Assembly (NCBI RefSeq): GCF_000621605.1
Contig: NZ_JHXX01000002.1
Span: forward strand, 186,001-250,000
From: Butyrivibrio sp. MC2021
GTDB lineage: Bacteria; Bacillota; Clostridia; Lachnospirales; Lachnospiraceae
Reading direction: 5' to 3'
Length of the DNA stretch: 64,000 bases
Positions 17,729-27,886 of this stretch are shown here, one piece after another. Both the position numbers and the translations under genes were made by a program. The notes below the pieces were generated by a model, which saw only the letters and a list, made by a program, of their open reading frames with translations, did not search any database and was not told where the DNA came from. Within the stretch, counting starts at the first letter, position 1, and each line of letters opens with the position of its first letter.

Positions 17729-18307
17729 CTTGCAGACAGGGAGAGGGTTAATTGGAAGATCAGGCCCTTTGATGAAAACGGTGAATATAAGACAACCTTT
17801 GTGGTTTTTGGATTCAGGTATGCCAGATTCATGGAAAAGAGATGTGGAAAGAGCTCAAAGATTTTTGGAGAAAAGATAAAACTTTCAGAAGAGAATGCGA
17901 AGTACCTGGTAAATGCAGGCCAGAGTTATGGTGAATGGGCTGAGCCTGAGGATCTTTGCTATTTAACAGGAACATATCTGGAGGACTACCTTCACGATGT
18001 CGAGATCTGCCAGCGTTTTGCCAAGAGAAACCGCGAGAAAATGGCAGAGATTTTATTAGAGAAGACAGGTCTTACAGCCGGTGAGTCTTTTCACACTGTT
18101 CATAACTATATAGACACTGATGGGATGATCCTGCGAAAAGGCTCTATTGCAGCCCATGAGGGCGAGAAGGTCCTGATTCCCATCAACATGAGGGATGGCT
18201 GCCTTATCTTCGAGTGCCTCGGCCACAACTGCGGTGATGATGAAATTGATATGGCTGTAAGCGACAATCTCGCCCTGGTAATTGATTCCATTACATTTAA
18301 CAATTAA
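17729..18307 (+). pseudogene. rtcB: Mosaic remnant: GH78-like pieces joined to the C-terminal part of RtcB RNA ligase
   Basis: The frame of the rhamnosidase gene stays open after its TAG stop to 18307. First come pieces that fit a second GH78 protein (ADRERVNWKIRPFDENGEY, then NAGQSYGEWAEP). From about 17950 the sequence changes to the RNA-splicing ligase RtcB: YLTGTYLEDYLHDVEICQRF, then FHTVHNYIDT, MILRKGSIAA and KVLIPINMRDGCLI, in the order seen in full RtcB. The terminal GNED...SAPHGAGR motif, which carries the His that is guanylylated, is absent, as are the N-terminal metal-binding parts. A functional ligase is therefore impossible. A GTG at 17801 could start a 168-residue peptide, but without function that I can support. 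Confidence 0.75.
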
Positions 18308-18324
18308 AAATACTCATAATAATG

Positions 18325-18356
18325 AAGTCCACGGTTCGTGCCGTGGACTTTTTCGT
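18325..18356 (+). terminator. Rho-independent terminator of the GH3/GH78 operon
   Basis: AAGTCCACGG (18325-18334) pairs perfectly with CCGTGGACTT (18341-18350) around a 6-base loop, followed by TTTTCG. It lies between the mosaic remnant and the convergent MATE gene. Confidence 0.85.
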
Positions 18357-18400
18357 GCGTTTTTCGAGACATATTCCCTTAAAGTACGACTACAAGGACT

Positions 18401-19795
18401 TCAACCTTCTTCTATTTTAAGCACCTCTTTGTCAAATCCCAGATCTGCAAAACTTCTTGGGAAGTGTCCGCAGCTTTTCCAAACCAGGATCAGGTTAAAG
18501 AGCAGCAGGAGTATCTCAGCTATTGGCTGCGCAATCCAGATGCCGTCAACGCCAATGGCGTATCCGAGGGCAACCATAAAAAATGCATAGAGCATTACCT
18601 CCAGCAGATAGTTGAGATGGGCATATTTTAGTAGCCCGATAGTCTCGTACAAACTACTGAACATACTTGTTAACAGGTAAAAGATAAAGTTGAAAGCGTA
18701 AATTATCAGGATTTTCAGGGCAATATAGAAAACCTCCTGACTTTCACCCGCTTCAATGAATAAGTTCAAAATAGGCCACGCTGTGACCATAAAGATAATT
18801 CCGCCACCTATAGCGATTTTTAAGACGCTTTTCGCAACAGTACTGATGTAAGTGCGATATTTTTCCCTATCCCGGCTTCCATAGGCCGATCCGATCGTAA
18901 CAAGAACCGCGTAAAATAAAGCCGTCATAACAAGTTCACCAAATTCTGCGCCATCACTTAAGGTTACAGCAGCCAGGGCATCCTTATTGCCGATGTGAAT
19001 AACAAGACTATTGCGCAGAGCCGCGGACAGTATGTAATAACTCCAGCAAAGCATCTCTGGAAGACCTGTTCTAAGCGATTCTTTCACGCCACTAATCTGG
19101 AACATAGGACGAATATGGTAAAACATGGAATCGGGGTCTTTATGGCTTATACGAAGGTATAGCAGGATAAGGAAATCAGATATTGCAAGGCTGAGGGCAT
19201 AACCACCCCAGATACCTGCCATGGTTGGCATTATACTTGAAGTAACACCTGTTATTATAATTTGAAGAGCTATAGAAAAGATGCCGAGAAAGGCAGCATT
19301 TTTCCTATTTTCATTAAAAATCAGATTCGTAAGCAGGATTATGAGTACCCCTAAGAAAGGACCGCACAGAGTACTCACAAGAAGAGCCTGGGTACTTGCG
19401 TCTCTCAAATGAGCGTATTCGCCTTCAGCTCCCAGTGCGGTGATTAGCGGATAGTGGAAGATCCAGCAAATAAGCGTAAAGGATAGCATAATAAAGAAAC
19501 ACCAGGTAAGGCCTGTGCATAAGTGCACACGGGCTTTTTCGATGTCTTTTTTACTGAGGTCTCTTGCACAGATGGCCTGTACTCCGGCAACGGGGCATGC
19601 TATCAACGCCATGATTACAGTGATGAGTGGATAGGCAATTCCAAAAGCCGCCAGTCCATCGCTGCCAAGATGTTGGGAGATAAAATAATCCAGCATCATT
19701 TCCTGCAAAGATTGGACGATATCTGCCACCAGCATAAATCTTACGGCTTTATAGAAGATTTTTTTGATTGGTTTTTCCTTATTAGTTAATGTCAT
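18401..19795 (-). CDS. MATE-family exporter
   Basis: 464 residues with about 12 membrane helices in two related halves, as in MATE proteins. Typical segments are QEMMLDYFISQHLGSDGLAAFGIAYPLITVIMALIACP and the matching region of the second half (LVIHIGNKDALAAVTLSDGAEFGELVMT). MATE carriers expel cationic drugs or peptides in exchange for Na+ or H+. Its start overlaps the stop of the upstream MATE-ATPase gene by 4 bases, so the two form an operon. Lying back-to-back with an NRPS, it is a candidate exporter of, or resistance factor for, the NRPS product (inference). Confidence 0.85.
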   Translation of the reverse strand: MTLTNKEKPIKKIFYKAVRFMLVADIVQSLQEMMLDYFISQHLGSDGLAAFGIAYPLITVIMALIACPVAGVQAICARDLSKKDIEKARVHLCTGLTWCFFIMLSFTLICWIFHYPLITALGAEGEYAHLRDASTQALLVSTLCGPFLGVLIILLTNLIFNENRKNAAFLGIFSIALQIIITGVTSSIMPTMAGIWGGYALSLAISDFLILLYLRISHKDPDSMFYHIRPMFQISGVKESLRTGLPEMLCWSYYILSAALRNSLVIHIGNKDALAAVTLSDGAEFGELVMTALFYAVLVTIGSAYGSRDREKYRTYISTVAKSVLKIAIGGGIIFMVTAWPILNLFIEAGESQEVFYIALKILIIYAFNFIFYLLTSMFSSLYETIGLLKYAHLNYLLEVMLYAFFMVALGYAIGVDGIWIAQPIAEILLLLFNLILVWKSCGHFPRSFADLGFDKEVLKIEEG

Positions 19796-21522
19796 GATCG
19801 TCCTTTCTGCTTTATTTCAAATACATTTCGGTTGTAACTAAGACTCAGGAAATGCATTTTTCTGGCAGAGATGTTTTCAGCAAGATTTGAGATTACGTAG
19901 CTTCGCAGCGAATCGACCTTCATATCGCTATTTGTCAGATCAAATATAATTCCATCATCCTTGATGATGACTTTTAGACTATCGCCCAGGAGAATAGAGC
20001 ATTCCGCAAGAACCTGCTTTTTCGGGTTGTTCTCGCTTATCATCATTAGGGTCTCTTCTACCAGCAGCATTACTTTGTTTACGGTTTCCTTTGAACAACC
20101 GCTCTGCTCCAGGTCTTTTCCTATGCTATCCCTCACAGATATAACGTTTTCAGGGGTGATTGCAAGTTCGTAAAAGAGTGATCTTCTGGAGTTTTCTTTA
20201 TCGGCAATAAACAAAGGATAGTTTTCCTTGCCGTAGCGTCTTTTTACATATCGCACAGAAATTACATAGCTGATGGGCTGAGCCAGCATCAGGCAAATTC
20301 CCATGCCGTTTATACCGCCTATCCATGTACCAAGGACTGCCAGGGGCAGGGAAATAACCAGATCTCTAAGGGCACAGATAAGCACTCCCAGAGGGATTTT
20401 GTCCACGACTATGTAGTAGGAGGAGTCCAGATACAGGCGGCAGGTGAATATCATGCTAAGAGACAGAAAACGCAGCTCCATAGTAGCGATGCGGATGTAT
20501 TGAGGATCTGTGACGCCAATGATCTGAACGATGTAAGGTGCAAATATCAGGATAAGTCCTGTTACCAGGGCGCTTTCTATACGTTCAGTTCTTTTGGCAT
20601 GATGCCAGATTTCGTGAACGCCGCCGTAGGTCTCTTCTCCAAGATAAAGGCTAATGAGAGGGGTTATGGCTGCGCCAATTCCGTCAAAAAGAATCTGAAG
20701 TTCTTTTACCAGAATGATCACAGAAGCTACGAAGATCATGTCTGAACCAAAGAAATACACCACCAGGCGGTTACAGGCAAAGGTAAATATAGCGATGAAC
20801 AGGTAGGTGCTGGAGTCTACAATGCTGTATTTGACTATGTTTCTCACTATGTCTGGAGAGTAATAGAGATTAAGACGCAGGGAATTATTCTTTTTACAAA
20901 AATGGATAAAAAGAGTCAGGAAGGCTGCGATAACACTTAGAAAAGAAGCTAGTCCCAGTCCCTCTATGCCCATAATGCGGCACAGGATAATGGATAAAAT
21001 GATATTGCCAACACCGGAAATAAGATCGGCTACGGCGCTTACGGTTTCGTCTCCGTCGGAGTAGACCATGCCTGAAAGCAGGGAATTAACGGGGGTCAGC
21101 ATAATGACAAATCTGATCCACTTAAGATATCCCTTGGCCATTTCGTATATTTCAGGACTTGCGCCATAAAAACGAAGATAGGAATCTCCAAAAAGCAGCA
21201 GTAGCAGCAGTAAAATTCCGCCGATGACTATGGTGCTTAAAAGACCTGTACCAAAGGTCCTGTCTGCTTCTTCCTTCTGGAAGGCGCCTACGTGGTGGTT
21301 ATACAGAATTGGTGCTCCCAGTGAAAACATAAGTGCAAAGAAACTGGACAGGGAATAAATAGGCATGACAAGGTTAACGCCGGCTACTCCAGCCTCTCCA
21401 AGCATCAGTCCGGCGATAAAGGTATCTGCCATAAGTACCGCAGTTACCAGCAGAGAGGTTAAGGTGCCTCCTGCCAGCATCGTGTAATATTTTGATGAGA
21501 TGAAAGTCTTGTTACGTCGCAT
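19792..21522 (-). CDS. MATE-family carrier fused to a histidine-kinase-type ATPase domain
   Basis: 576 residues, about 120 longer than a normal MATE. Residues 1-440 are the membrane part (TLTSLLVTAVLMADTFIAGLMLGEAGVAGVNLVMPIYS...). Residues ~450-576 resemble an RsbW/anti-sigma-type HATPase domain: SIGKDLEQSGCSKETVNKVMLLVEETLMM gives the N-box helix (with Met in place of the usual Asn) and VIIKDDGIIFDLTN the DxG nucleotide-binding strand. The added domain may sense nucleotides or bind a regulatory partner; this is inference. Translationally coupled to the second MATE gene and divergent from the NRPS across 169 bp that contain one dispersed GGTACC repeat. Confidence 0.8.
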   Translation of the reverse strand: MRRNKTFISSKYYTMLAGGTLTSLLVTAVLMADTFIAGLMLGEAGVAGVNLVMPIYSLSSFFALMFSLGAPILYNHHVGAFQKEEADRTFGTGLLSTIVIGGILLLLLLLFGDSYLRFYGASPEIYEMAKGYLKWIRFVIMLTPVNSLLSGMVYSDGDETVSAVADLISGVGNIILSIILCRIMGIEGLGLASFLSVIAAFLTLFIHFCKKNNSLRLNLYYSPDIVRNIVKYSIVDSSTYLFIAIFTFACNRLVVYFFGSDMIFVASVIILVKELQILFDGIGAAITPLISLYLGEETYGGVHEIWHHAKRTERIESALVTGLILIFAPYIVQIIGVTDPQYIRIATMELRFLSLSMIFTCRLYLDSSYYIVVDKIPLGVLICALRDLVISLPLAVLGTWIGGINGMGICLMLAQPISYVISVRYVKRRYGKENYPLFIADKENSRRSLFYELAITPENVISVRDSIGKDLEQSGCSKETVNKVMLLVEETLMMISENNPKKQVLAECSILLGDSLKVIIKDDGIIFDLTNSDMKVDSLRSYVISNLAENISARKMHFLSLSYNRNVFEIKQKGRS

Positions 21523-21587
21523 ATATTTATTATACCACGAAGATGGTACCGCTATTGCGTTACATTTTTCGTGCGTGGAACGACATT

Positions 21588-21606
21588 GGTACCAGGTACC
21601 AGTAAT
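21588..21606 (+). repeat. Dispersed GGTACC repeat, copy a
   Basis: Exact core GGTACCAGGTACCAGTAAT, preceded by GACATT. It lies in the divergent region between the MATE-ATPase gene and the NRPS. The first 15 bases (TGGTACC-A-GGTACCA) are self-complementary. Confidence 0.85.
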
Positions 21607-21691
21607 TTAGTTTATATATTTTTAACAGAAGAAATAAACGGGGAATGATAAAATAATATTACGTTGTAGCATTAGAACGGAGTATATTTTT

Positions 21692-24600
21692 ATGGAAAAA
21701 ATATATGAAAGCCTCATTTCTATACCTGAAAAAATAGCAATTCTTGCGAAAGAAAAGCCTGATGATAGTGCTATTATTGCCTCCGATAGAATTCTTACAT
21801 ACAGGAATCTGGATGAGATAAGCAATAGGGTGGCATATGCAATTATATCAATGTGCCCGGATTTGAAGGAAGAATCTACTATAGGTCTTCTTTTGGATAG
21901 AAAATCATATGTTTTTCCTTTTGAGATTGGAATTGTGCGAGCAGGATTTGCATACATTCCAATGACAGATGAATATCCTGAGGATAGAATCAACTACTGC
22001 ATGGAGAATGCAGATAGCACACTTCTTATAACGACCAAAGCAATTCTAGGCAAAAAAACCGGTCTTGATACCGGTAAATATAAAGTATTGCTGGTCGAAG
22101 AAGTGCTTTCCTATGAAGGGGAATCTTTGCCTTTGCCTGAAATAAGAATGGAAAGGCTTTCTCATATTTTCTACACTTCCGGGTCAACAGGGATTCCTAA
22201 AGGAGTCCGAAATACTGTATTGGCAGATTCAAAGATAGTTACTGTAACGGAAGACGATTATCCATTTTTTGAATTCTTTAAAGAGCCTAAAATATGTCTT
22301 GCAGTAACCCAGATATCTTTTGTTGCTTCTTTGATTGATTATCAGGTTATTTATAGCGGTGGTTGCATTGTTTTTGCAGAGGAAAAAGACTATAAGGATA
22401 TGACTCTGCTTATCAATAAGATGCTGGATCACCAGGTTCAATGTTTTTTTGCGACTCCATCATTTGTAAACAATCTTCTTTTAATAAAACAATCAGGACC
22501 TGCACTGGCTATTCTTGATTGTCTGGTTTTGGTGGGAGAAAAACTTGATTCCAATATTCTTGATCCTATATTTAAAATCAATCCATGGCTGCACATTGTT
22601 AATGCCTATGGAATGACAGAATCCAATTCGTCTGTTTTCAGCAAACTAATAGTAAATGAAGATAGAGAAATCAGCGTTGGTGAGCCTTCGCCCCTGATGA
22701 CGATCGTAGTTCTTGATGAAGAGGGGAATATCGCACAGACAGGTGTAACCGGTGAAATTATCATAAGTGGAGATGCTGTCACTCAGGGGTATCAGAAGCT
22801 TGAGGATAAGAGCAGGGAAAGCTTTATTTTGATCAACGGCAAGAAATTCTATAGAACCGGAGATCTTGGCTATTTTGATGAAAAAGGTGAGGCACATTTA
22901 TCAGGCAGAGTCGATGATATGGTTAAATATCATGGACAGCGAGTTGAACTTGGTGAAATCGAAAGTGTTATTAGGCAATATCCGGGAATTGAGCTATGCA
23001 AGGTTCTGATGAAGAACAACGGAATAGAAGATTTTCTGGTGGCTTTTTTTACTTCAGGGGAAGAATTAAGTAACAAAGAAATCATAGAATTCTTAAAGCA
23101 GAAGCTCCCTCCCTACATGGTGCCCGGAGTGTTTGTTCATCTTGATGAGATGCCCCTGAATACAAATAAAAAAATAGACAGGATGAAGCTCCTTGAAATG
23201 GAAACTGACTTTGGCGGCGGAGACTATGAGGAGCCTGAGACAGAACTGGAGGCAGAGCTTTGCAAATATTTTGCAGATGTCCTTGGGCTTAAGAGAATAA
23301 GCGTGATAGGGGACTTTTTTGACTATGGTGGAACATCACTTTCAGTATCGAGGCTTCTTTCGGAACTTGATAAAGGTGGCTACAGCGTATCCTATGGTGA
23401 TGTTTTTGAAAATTCCACTCCAAGGGCACTGGCTTTCTTTATTGAAAACGCAACGAGTAAAGCTTCCATACCACCTATGGACAGGGATGAGTATCCTCTG
23501 ACCAAAACGCAGCTTGGAATATATCTTGAGGGATTAACAGGCGGAAGTAAAGAAACCTATACAACTCAGTATATGATGGAAGCAGATCCTGATATCGATG
23601 AGAATCAGCTTATTGATGCTGTAAATAAACTCTTTGATGCTCATCCTGCCCTTAAATATATGATAAGGTGCCGGGAAAATGAACTTCCATATATGGAGAT
23701 GGTTCCTGATTATAAAATAGAAGTTCCCGTATTTGAAGGTGAAAGTAAAAATCGTATCGATTTTATTGGCAGTTACATGCCTGTAGTAAAAGTGCTCGAT
23801 AATCTGCTGTTTAATTTTGCTGTCTATAAGACTGAAAAATGCTGTTATCTGATATTAAAGTCACATCTTATTGCATCTGATGGCACGTCACTTAGTCTTA
23901 TCATTTCCGATCTTAACAGAGCCCTTGGTGGCAAAGAACTGCTGAAGGAGGAATGCTCAATTCAGCAGGTGGGCATGTATGAAGAAGCGCTTATTAAAAA
24001 CGGAGCTTATGAAAAGGCAAGGGAATACCACAAAAATCTCTTTTCCAAAATGGATAGTATAGATCAGCTTATGGGAGATCTGAACAATCCCCTTACTCCC
24101 GGTGTCAGTATGAATTTCAGATATGAGCCCGGTACACTTAAGGCGCAGGAGGTGAAGGAGTTCTGTACCAGGACTCAGGTTTCAGAGAGTGCATTTTTCA
24201 TGGGAGCAATGGCACTGCTTCTGGGAAAATATCTTTATGCAGATCAGATATCCTTCTCAACAGTTTATAACGGCAGATCCGTAAAGGAGATGGATAATAC
24301 CATCGGAACTCTTATCAAGAGAATTCCTGTTTACGGAGATCTGACAGAGAATCTGGCTGTGGCACAGTATCTTTCTGCCATGAGCAGGCAGGTATTTGCC
24401 AACATGAGCAATGATATTTTCTCTTTTGATGAAGTATTAAAAAGCTGCCCTGTAAACGAGGATGTGGAGCTGATTTTTCAGGGAGATCTTTTTACAGATA
24501 ATATGGGCATGGATGCCGGAAAACAAAGACTTAAGAGTGACTCATACTTTATGGAACAGTACCATACGGGTATGGTCACAGGCTGCATGTCTATTCAGCT

Positions 24601-27600
24601 TTTCTCTACAAATGGTCTCTACAACATGACAATAGAATACAGAAATGAGAGATTTTCCGAAAGCTGGATAAACCGTTTTGCCGATCACCTTTTCATCATT
24701 GCCGATCAGCTGCTTTCATGCGAAAAAATTGGCGACATCGTTATGATGAATGACGATGACAGGGCTATAATCGAGAAGTTCAACGACAAAAAGATTGAAA
24801 TGGAGTTTGTTCCTGTCCATAAGCAGATAATGCTTCACGGAAAGAAGACTCCTCAAAAGACGGCTGTAATATGCCAGGAAAAATCCCTTTCCTTTGAAGA
24901 GCTTTATCTTTTGGCAAATCAGGGAGCTGAAAAGCTGCTTTCTTACAAGGTTACAAAGGACGTTCCGGTGGGCGTACTTTTAGATAGATCAGTTTATGTT
25001 TACGTCACTGAAAATGCAATCCTAAGCGCCGGAGGAGGGTTTGTTCCTTTTATACCTGAATATCCTGATGACAGAATAGATTTTTGCATGAGGGATGCCG
25101 GGATAGGTCTTTTGATCACTACTGAGGCTTTAAAAAAGGAAAGAGAAGGCCTCATAGGAAAAGAGTACAAAATACTGACTCTTGAGGAAATCTATGGTGT
25201 AGCTGACCTGTCAGAGATAAAGGCAGATCAAAGGTATAAAGACTTTGAAGCTTATAACTCAGAAAAAGAAAATCTTGCTTATTGTATCTACACCTCCGGT
25301 TCTACAGGAAGACCTAAGGGTGTGATGATTGAGCACGGAAATATTGCCAATTATGTGCACAGAAATGAGAAGTCTGTTGAGATAATGCACTATGCAAAAG
25401 AGGGAAGGGTGAGTCTTGCTCTTGCTTCCTTCTCCTTTGATGTCTCTGTTGTAGAGGAGTTTGTTCCACTGTGCAACGGAAATACTGTTGTTATCGCAAC
25501 GGAGGATGAGATACATAATCCGGACAAACTGGCAAAGACTATCATCGATAACGGCGTTGACGGTATAACCTGTACTCCGACTTACCTTTCAAGCCTTATT
25601 TCGATTCCATCGTCAAGAGAAGCAATTAAAAATATCACCTTCTTTGATGTAGGTGCGGAAGCTTTTCCTTTATCGCTTTATGACAAGCTGCGAAGTCTTA
25701 GGACAGACAGCGTCATCCTCAATGTATACGGACCCACAGAATGTACCATGGGGTGTTCTGCGGATGTTGTGGAAAATACAGGTGCCATCACGATTGGTGA
25801 ACCCATAGCCAACACTTATTTTTCTATCTTTGATAAGTTTGGAAATGAGCTTCCGGTGGGAATACGAGGAGAGCTTATTATCGGCGGAGATCAGGTAGGA
25901 AGAGGATATGTGGGACTTCCTGAAAAAACTAAGGCATCCTTCTTTGAGCATAAGGATTATAAGGCTTATCACAGCGGGGATTTATGCTCATGGACAGATG
26001 AGGGCAAGGTAAGAATATTCGGACGAATTGACAATCAGGTTAAACTGCGCGGATTCAGAATTGAGCTTGATGAGATAGAAAGAGTAATGGCTGAATTCAA
26101 GGGAATCAAAGCTGCGGCCACTAAGATTGTAAAAACTTCCTCCGGGGAATTCCTGACAGGATATTATGTGTGTGAGGATGCACCTGATGAGGACGCATAT
26201 AAGGTTTTTCTAAAGGAAAAGTTGCCTGAATACATGGTACCTCAGGTTATGAAACAGGTGGAGAGTATGCCGCTTACCGTTAATGGCAAGATTGACAGAA
26301 AAGCTCTTCCTGATCCTGACGTTTCAGAATTCAAGGCAGAATATGTTGCGCCGGAAAATGAAATTGAAAGAAGACTTTGCGAGGCATTTGCCAAGGCACT
26401 TATGCTTGATGACAAGATAGGAACTGCTGATGATTTCTTTGAACTTGGAGGAGATTCCCTAAAGGCAATGGCGGTACTGTCGGATGCGGCCATAGATGGA
26501 CTGACTGCGGCAGATATTTTCCAAAAGAGAACACCAAAGGAAATCGCAGATGCTGTTAATGAAAGAAATGCCCTTGGTAATCCGGACGAGCGTGAAAAGA
26601 GGGCAAGGTCTGTTCCTCACATACTGACGCCAATGCAGATTAAGATGATCGATTATCAGCTGTATAATCCCGGATCCTCCATGTGGAGCAATATGCATTT
26701 TCTCATAAGACTTGGAAAAGAAATAGATCCGGAAAAGCTTTGTATCGCATTAAAGAAGGCCATAGAGAACCATCCCGGACTTTGCGTCATCTTTGAATAT
26801 AACGATGATCTGGAGCTTCAGCAAAGATATGCGCCTGAGGTCATGCCCGGTATAGAAATTGAAGATATAGAAGAGGAGGATATAGAAGAACTTAAGAAGA
26901 CCCTGGTGAGGCCTTTTAAAAGAATATTGAAATCCTGTCTTTTCAGGACACGCATCTTTAGGTCAAAAGAGGCTTCATATCTGTTTTTTGATGTGCATCA
27001 TCTGCTTATGGATGGCGGTTCTCTTGGTGTTCTGCTCCAGGACATTACTGATGCTTACTATGGCAGAGAGCTTAAGAAGGATTACTACTTTATGCTGCTT
27101 GAAAACATGGAAAAAGCCCGCAAGGACGGAACCTATGAAGCGGATAAGAAATATTTTGATGAGCAGTTTGGATCTGCATCGAAAGAATATCTGGTTATAC
27201 CAAAGCCGGATCATGAGTCCAACAAGAACTCTTCTGCAGGAAGGATAAAGAGACTTAAGTTTAATGCAGAGGAAGTAAAAGCAGCTGAAGAATATTGGGG
27301 TGTTACACATTCCTGCATGGCAATTGCCAGTGCTCTTATCGCCTTATCAGAGCATGAAAAAGTAAGTAAGGTTATGAGTAACTGGATATTTAACGACAGG
27401 CTGGCTCCGGAGTCTGAAAATGTCGTAGGTCTTTTAATCAAGAATCTACCTGTAGGAGTTGATATGGATGCCTTTGATGATTTGCAGGAACTCCTTTTAG
27501 AGGTCAAAAGGCAGATTGGTGAAGGAATTGCCCATTCTTCATACGATTACTTCGCAGAAACTGATTCTGCATTTTATTCAGATCCCATGGAGGTTAATCT

Positions 27601-27847
27601 ACAGCTTGGAATAAACGGAGACGAGCTTGATGAACTTTCTGCGGAGCCTGTTGAACTGGATGATCCATATTCAGCGGCCAGCGCCAGACTCGAGCTTGAG
27701 CTTTTGGAAAATGAATATGGTGATGGCGGTTTTGACGCAGAGCTTGAGTATGTGAAAGAGATATTTGATGAGGATAATATATATCGTTTCCACGATACTT
27801 ATGTAAGGATGCTGGAAAAGCTTATAAGTGACGGCTCAAGAAAATAG
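21692..27847 (+). CDS. Two-module nonribosomal peptide synthetase (A-PCP-C-A-PCP-C)
   Basis: 2051 residues. A1 (about 10-505): FYTSGSTGIPKG 160-171, NAYGMTE 304-310, YRTGD 387-391, Lys494 in NKKIDR. PCP1: GGTSL with phosphopantetheine Ser549. C1 (about 600-1020). A2 (about 1040-1545): YTSGSTGRPKG 1200-1210, NVYGPTE 1344-1350, NGKIDR. PCP2: GGDSL with Ser1589. C2 (about 1645-2045) with intact HHLLMDG 1769-1775. There is no thioesterase or reductase domain, so release must be by C2 or in trans. Two oddities: A1 has Val211 where alpha-amino-acid-activating domains have the carboxylate-pairing Asp (A2 keeps it, Asp1250), and C1 reads HLIASDG (725-731), lacking the second, catalytic His. The first unit may load a non-amino acid. 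No phosphopantetheinyl transferase gene is in the window. Product unknown. Confidence 0.9.
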   Translation: MEKIYESLISIPEKIAILAKEKPDDSAIIASDRILTYRNLDEISNRVAYAIISMCPDLKEESTIGLLLDRKSYVFPFEIGIVRAGFAYIPMTDEYPEDRINYCMENADSTLLITTKAILGKKTGLDTGKYKVLLVEEVLSYEGESLPLPEIRMERLSHIFYTSGSTGIPKGVRNTVLADSKIVTVTEDDYPFFEFFKEPKICLAVTQISFVASLIDYQVIYSGGCIVFAEEKDYKDMTLLINKMLDHQVQCFFATPSFVNNLLLIKQSGPALAILDCLVLVGEKLDSNILDPIFKINPWLHIVNAYGMTESNSSVFSKLIVNEDREISVGEPSPLMTIVVLDEEGNIAQTGVTGEIIISGDAVTQGYQKLEDKSRESFILINGKKFYRTGDLGYFDEKGEAHLSGRVDDMVKYHGQRVELGEIESVIRQYPGIELCKVLMKNNGIEDFLVAFFTSGEELSNKEIIEFLKQKLPPYMVPGVFVHLDEMPLNTNKKIDRMKLLEMETDFGGGDYEEPETELEAELCKYFADVLGLKRISVIGDFFDYGGTSLSVSRLLSELDKGGYSVSYGDVFENSTPRALAFFIENATSKASIPPMDRDEYPLTKTQLGIYLEGLTGGSKETYTTQYMMEADPDIDENQLIDAVNKLFDAHPALKYMIRCRENELPYMEMVPDYKIEVPVFEGESKNRIDFIGSYMPVVKVLDNLLFNFAVYKTEKCCYLILKSHLIASDGTSLSLIISDLNRALGGKELLKEECSIQQVGMYEEALIKNGAYEKAREYHKNLFSKMDSIDQLMGDLNNPLTPGVSMNFRYEPGTLKAQEVKEFCTRTQVSESAFFMGAMALLLGKYLYADQISFSTVYNGRSVKEMDNTIGTLIKRIPVYGDLTENLAVAQYLSAMSRQVFANMSNDIFSFDEVLKSCPVNEDVELIFQGDLFTDNMGMDAGKQRLKSDSYFMEQYHTGMVTGCMSIQLFSTNGLYNMTIEYRNERFSESWINRFADHLFIIADQLLSCEKIGDIVMMNDDDRAIIEKFNDKKIEMEFVPVHKQIMLHGKKTPQKTAVICQEKSLSFEELYLLANQGAEKLLSYKVTKDVPVGVLLDRSVYVYVTENAILSAGGGFVPFIPEYPDDRIDFCMRDAGIGLLITTEALKKEREGLIGKEYKILTLEEIYGVADLSEIKADQRYKDFEAYNSEKENLAYCIYTSGSTGRPKGVMIEHGNIANYVHRNEKSVEIMHYAKEGRVSLALASFSFDVSVVEEFVPLCNGNTVVIATEDEIHNPDKLAKTIIDNGVDGITCTPTYLSSLISIPSSREAIKNITFFDVGAEAFPLSLYDKLRSLRTDSVILNVYGPTECTMGCSADVVENTGAITIGEPIANTYFSIFDKFGNELPVGIRGELIIGGDQVGRGYVGLPEKTKASFFEHKDYKAYHSGDLCSWTDEGKVRIFGRIDNQVKLRGFRIELDEIERVMAEFKGIKAAATKIVKTSSGEFLTGYYVCEDAPDEDAYKVFLKEKLPEYMVPQVMKQVESMPLTVNGKIDRKALPDPDVSEFKAEYVAPENEIERRLCEAFAKALMLDDKIGTADDFFELGGDSLKAMAVLSDAAIDGLTAADIFQKRTPKEIADAVNERNALGNPDEREKRARSVPHILTPMQIKMIDYQLYNPGSSMWSNMHFLIRLGKEIDPEKLCIALKKAIENHPGLCVIFEYNDDLELQQRYAPEVMPGIEIEDIEEEDIEELKKTLVRPFKRILKSCLFRTRIFRSKEASYLFFDVHHLLMDGGSLGVLLQDITDAYYGRELKKDYYFMLLENMEKARKDGTYEADKKYFDEQFGSASKEYLVIPKPDHESNKNSSAGRIKRLKFNAEEVKAAEEYWGVTHSCMAIASALIALSEHEKVSKVMSNWIFNDRLAPESENVVGLLIKNLPVGVDMDAFDDLQELLLEVKRQIGEGIAHSSYDYFAETDSAFYSDPMEVNLQLGINGDELDELSAEPVELDDPYSAASARLELELLENEYGDGGFDAELEYVKEIFDEDNIYRFHDTYVRMLEKLISDGSRK

Positions 27848-27886
27848 AGCTGTATTTGAGAAAGGCGAGAGGTTCGTTTTATCAAC

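Noticed and set aside
17801-18307. Functional RtcB-like protein starting at GTG 17801
   Set aside because: It lacks the N-terminal metal site and the terminal HGAGR motif, and its first part resembles GH78, so it is treated as a pseudogene.
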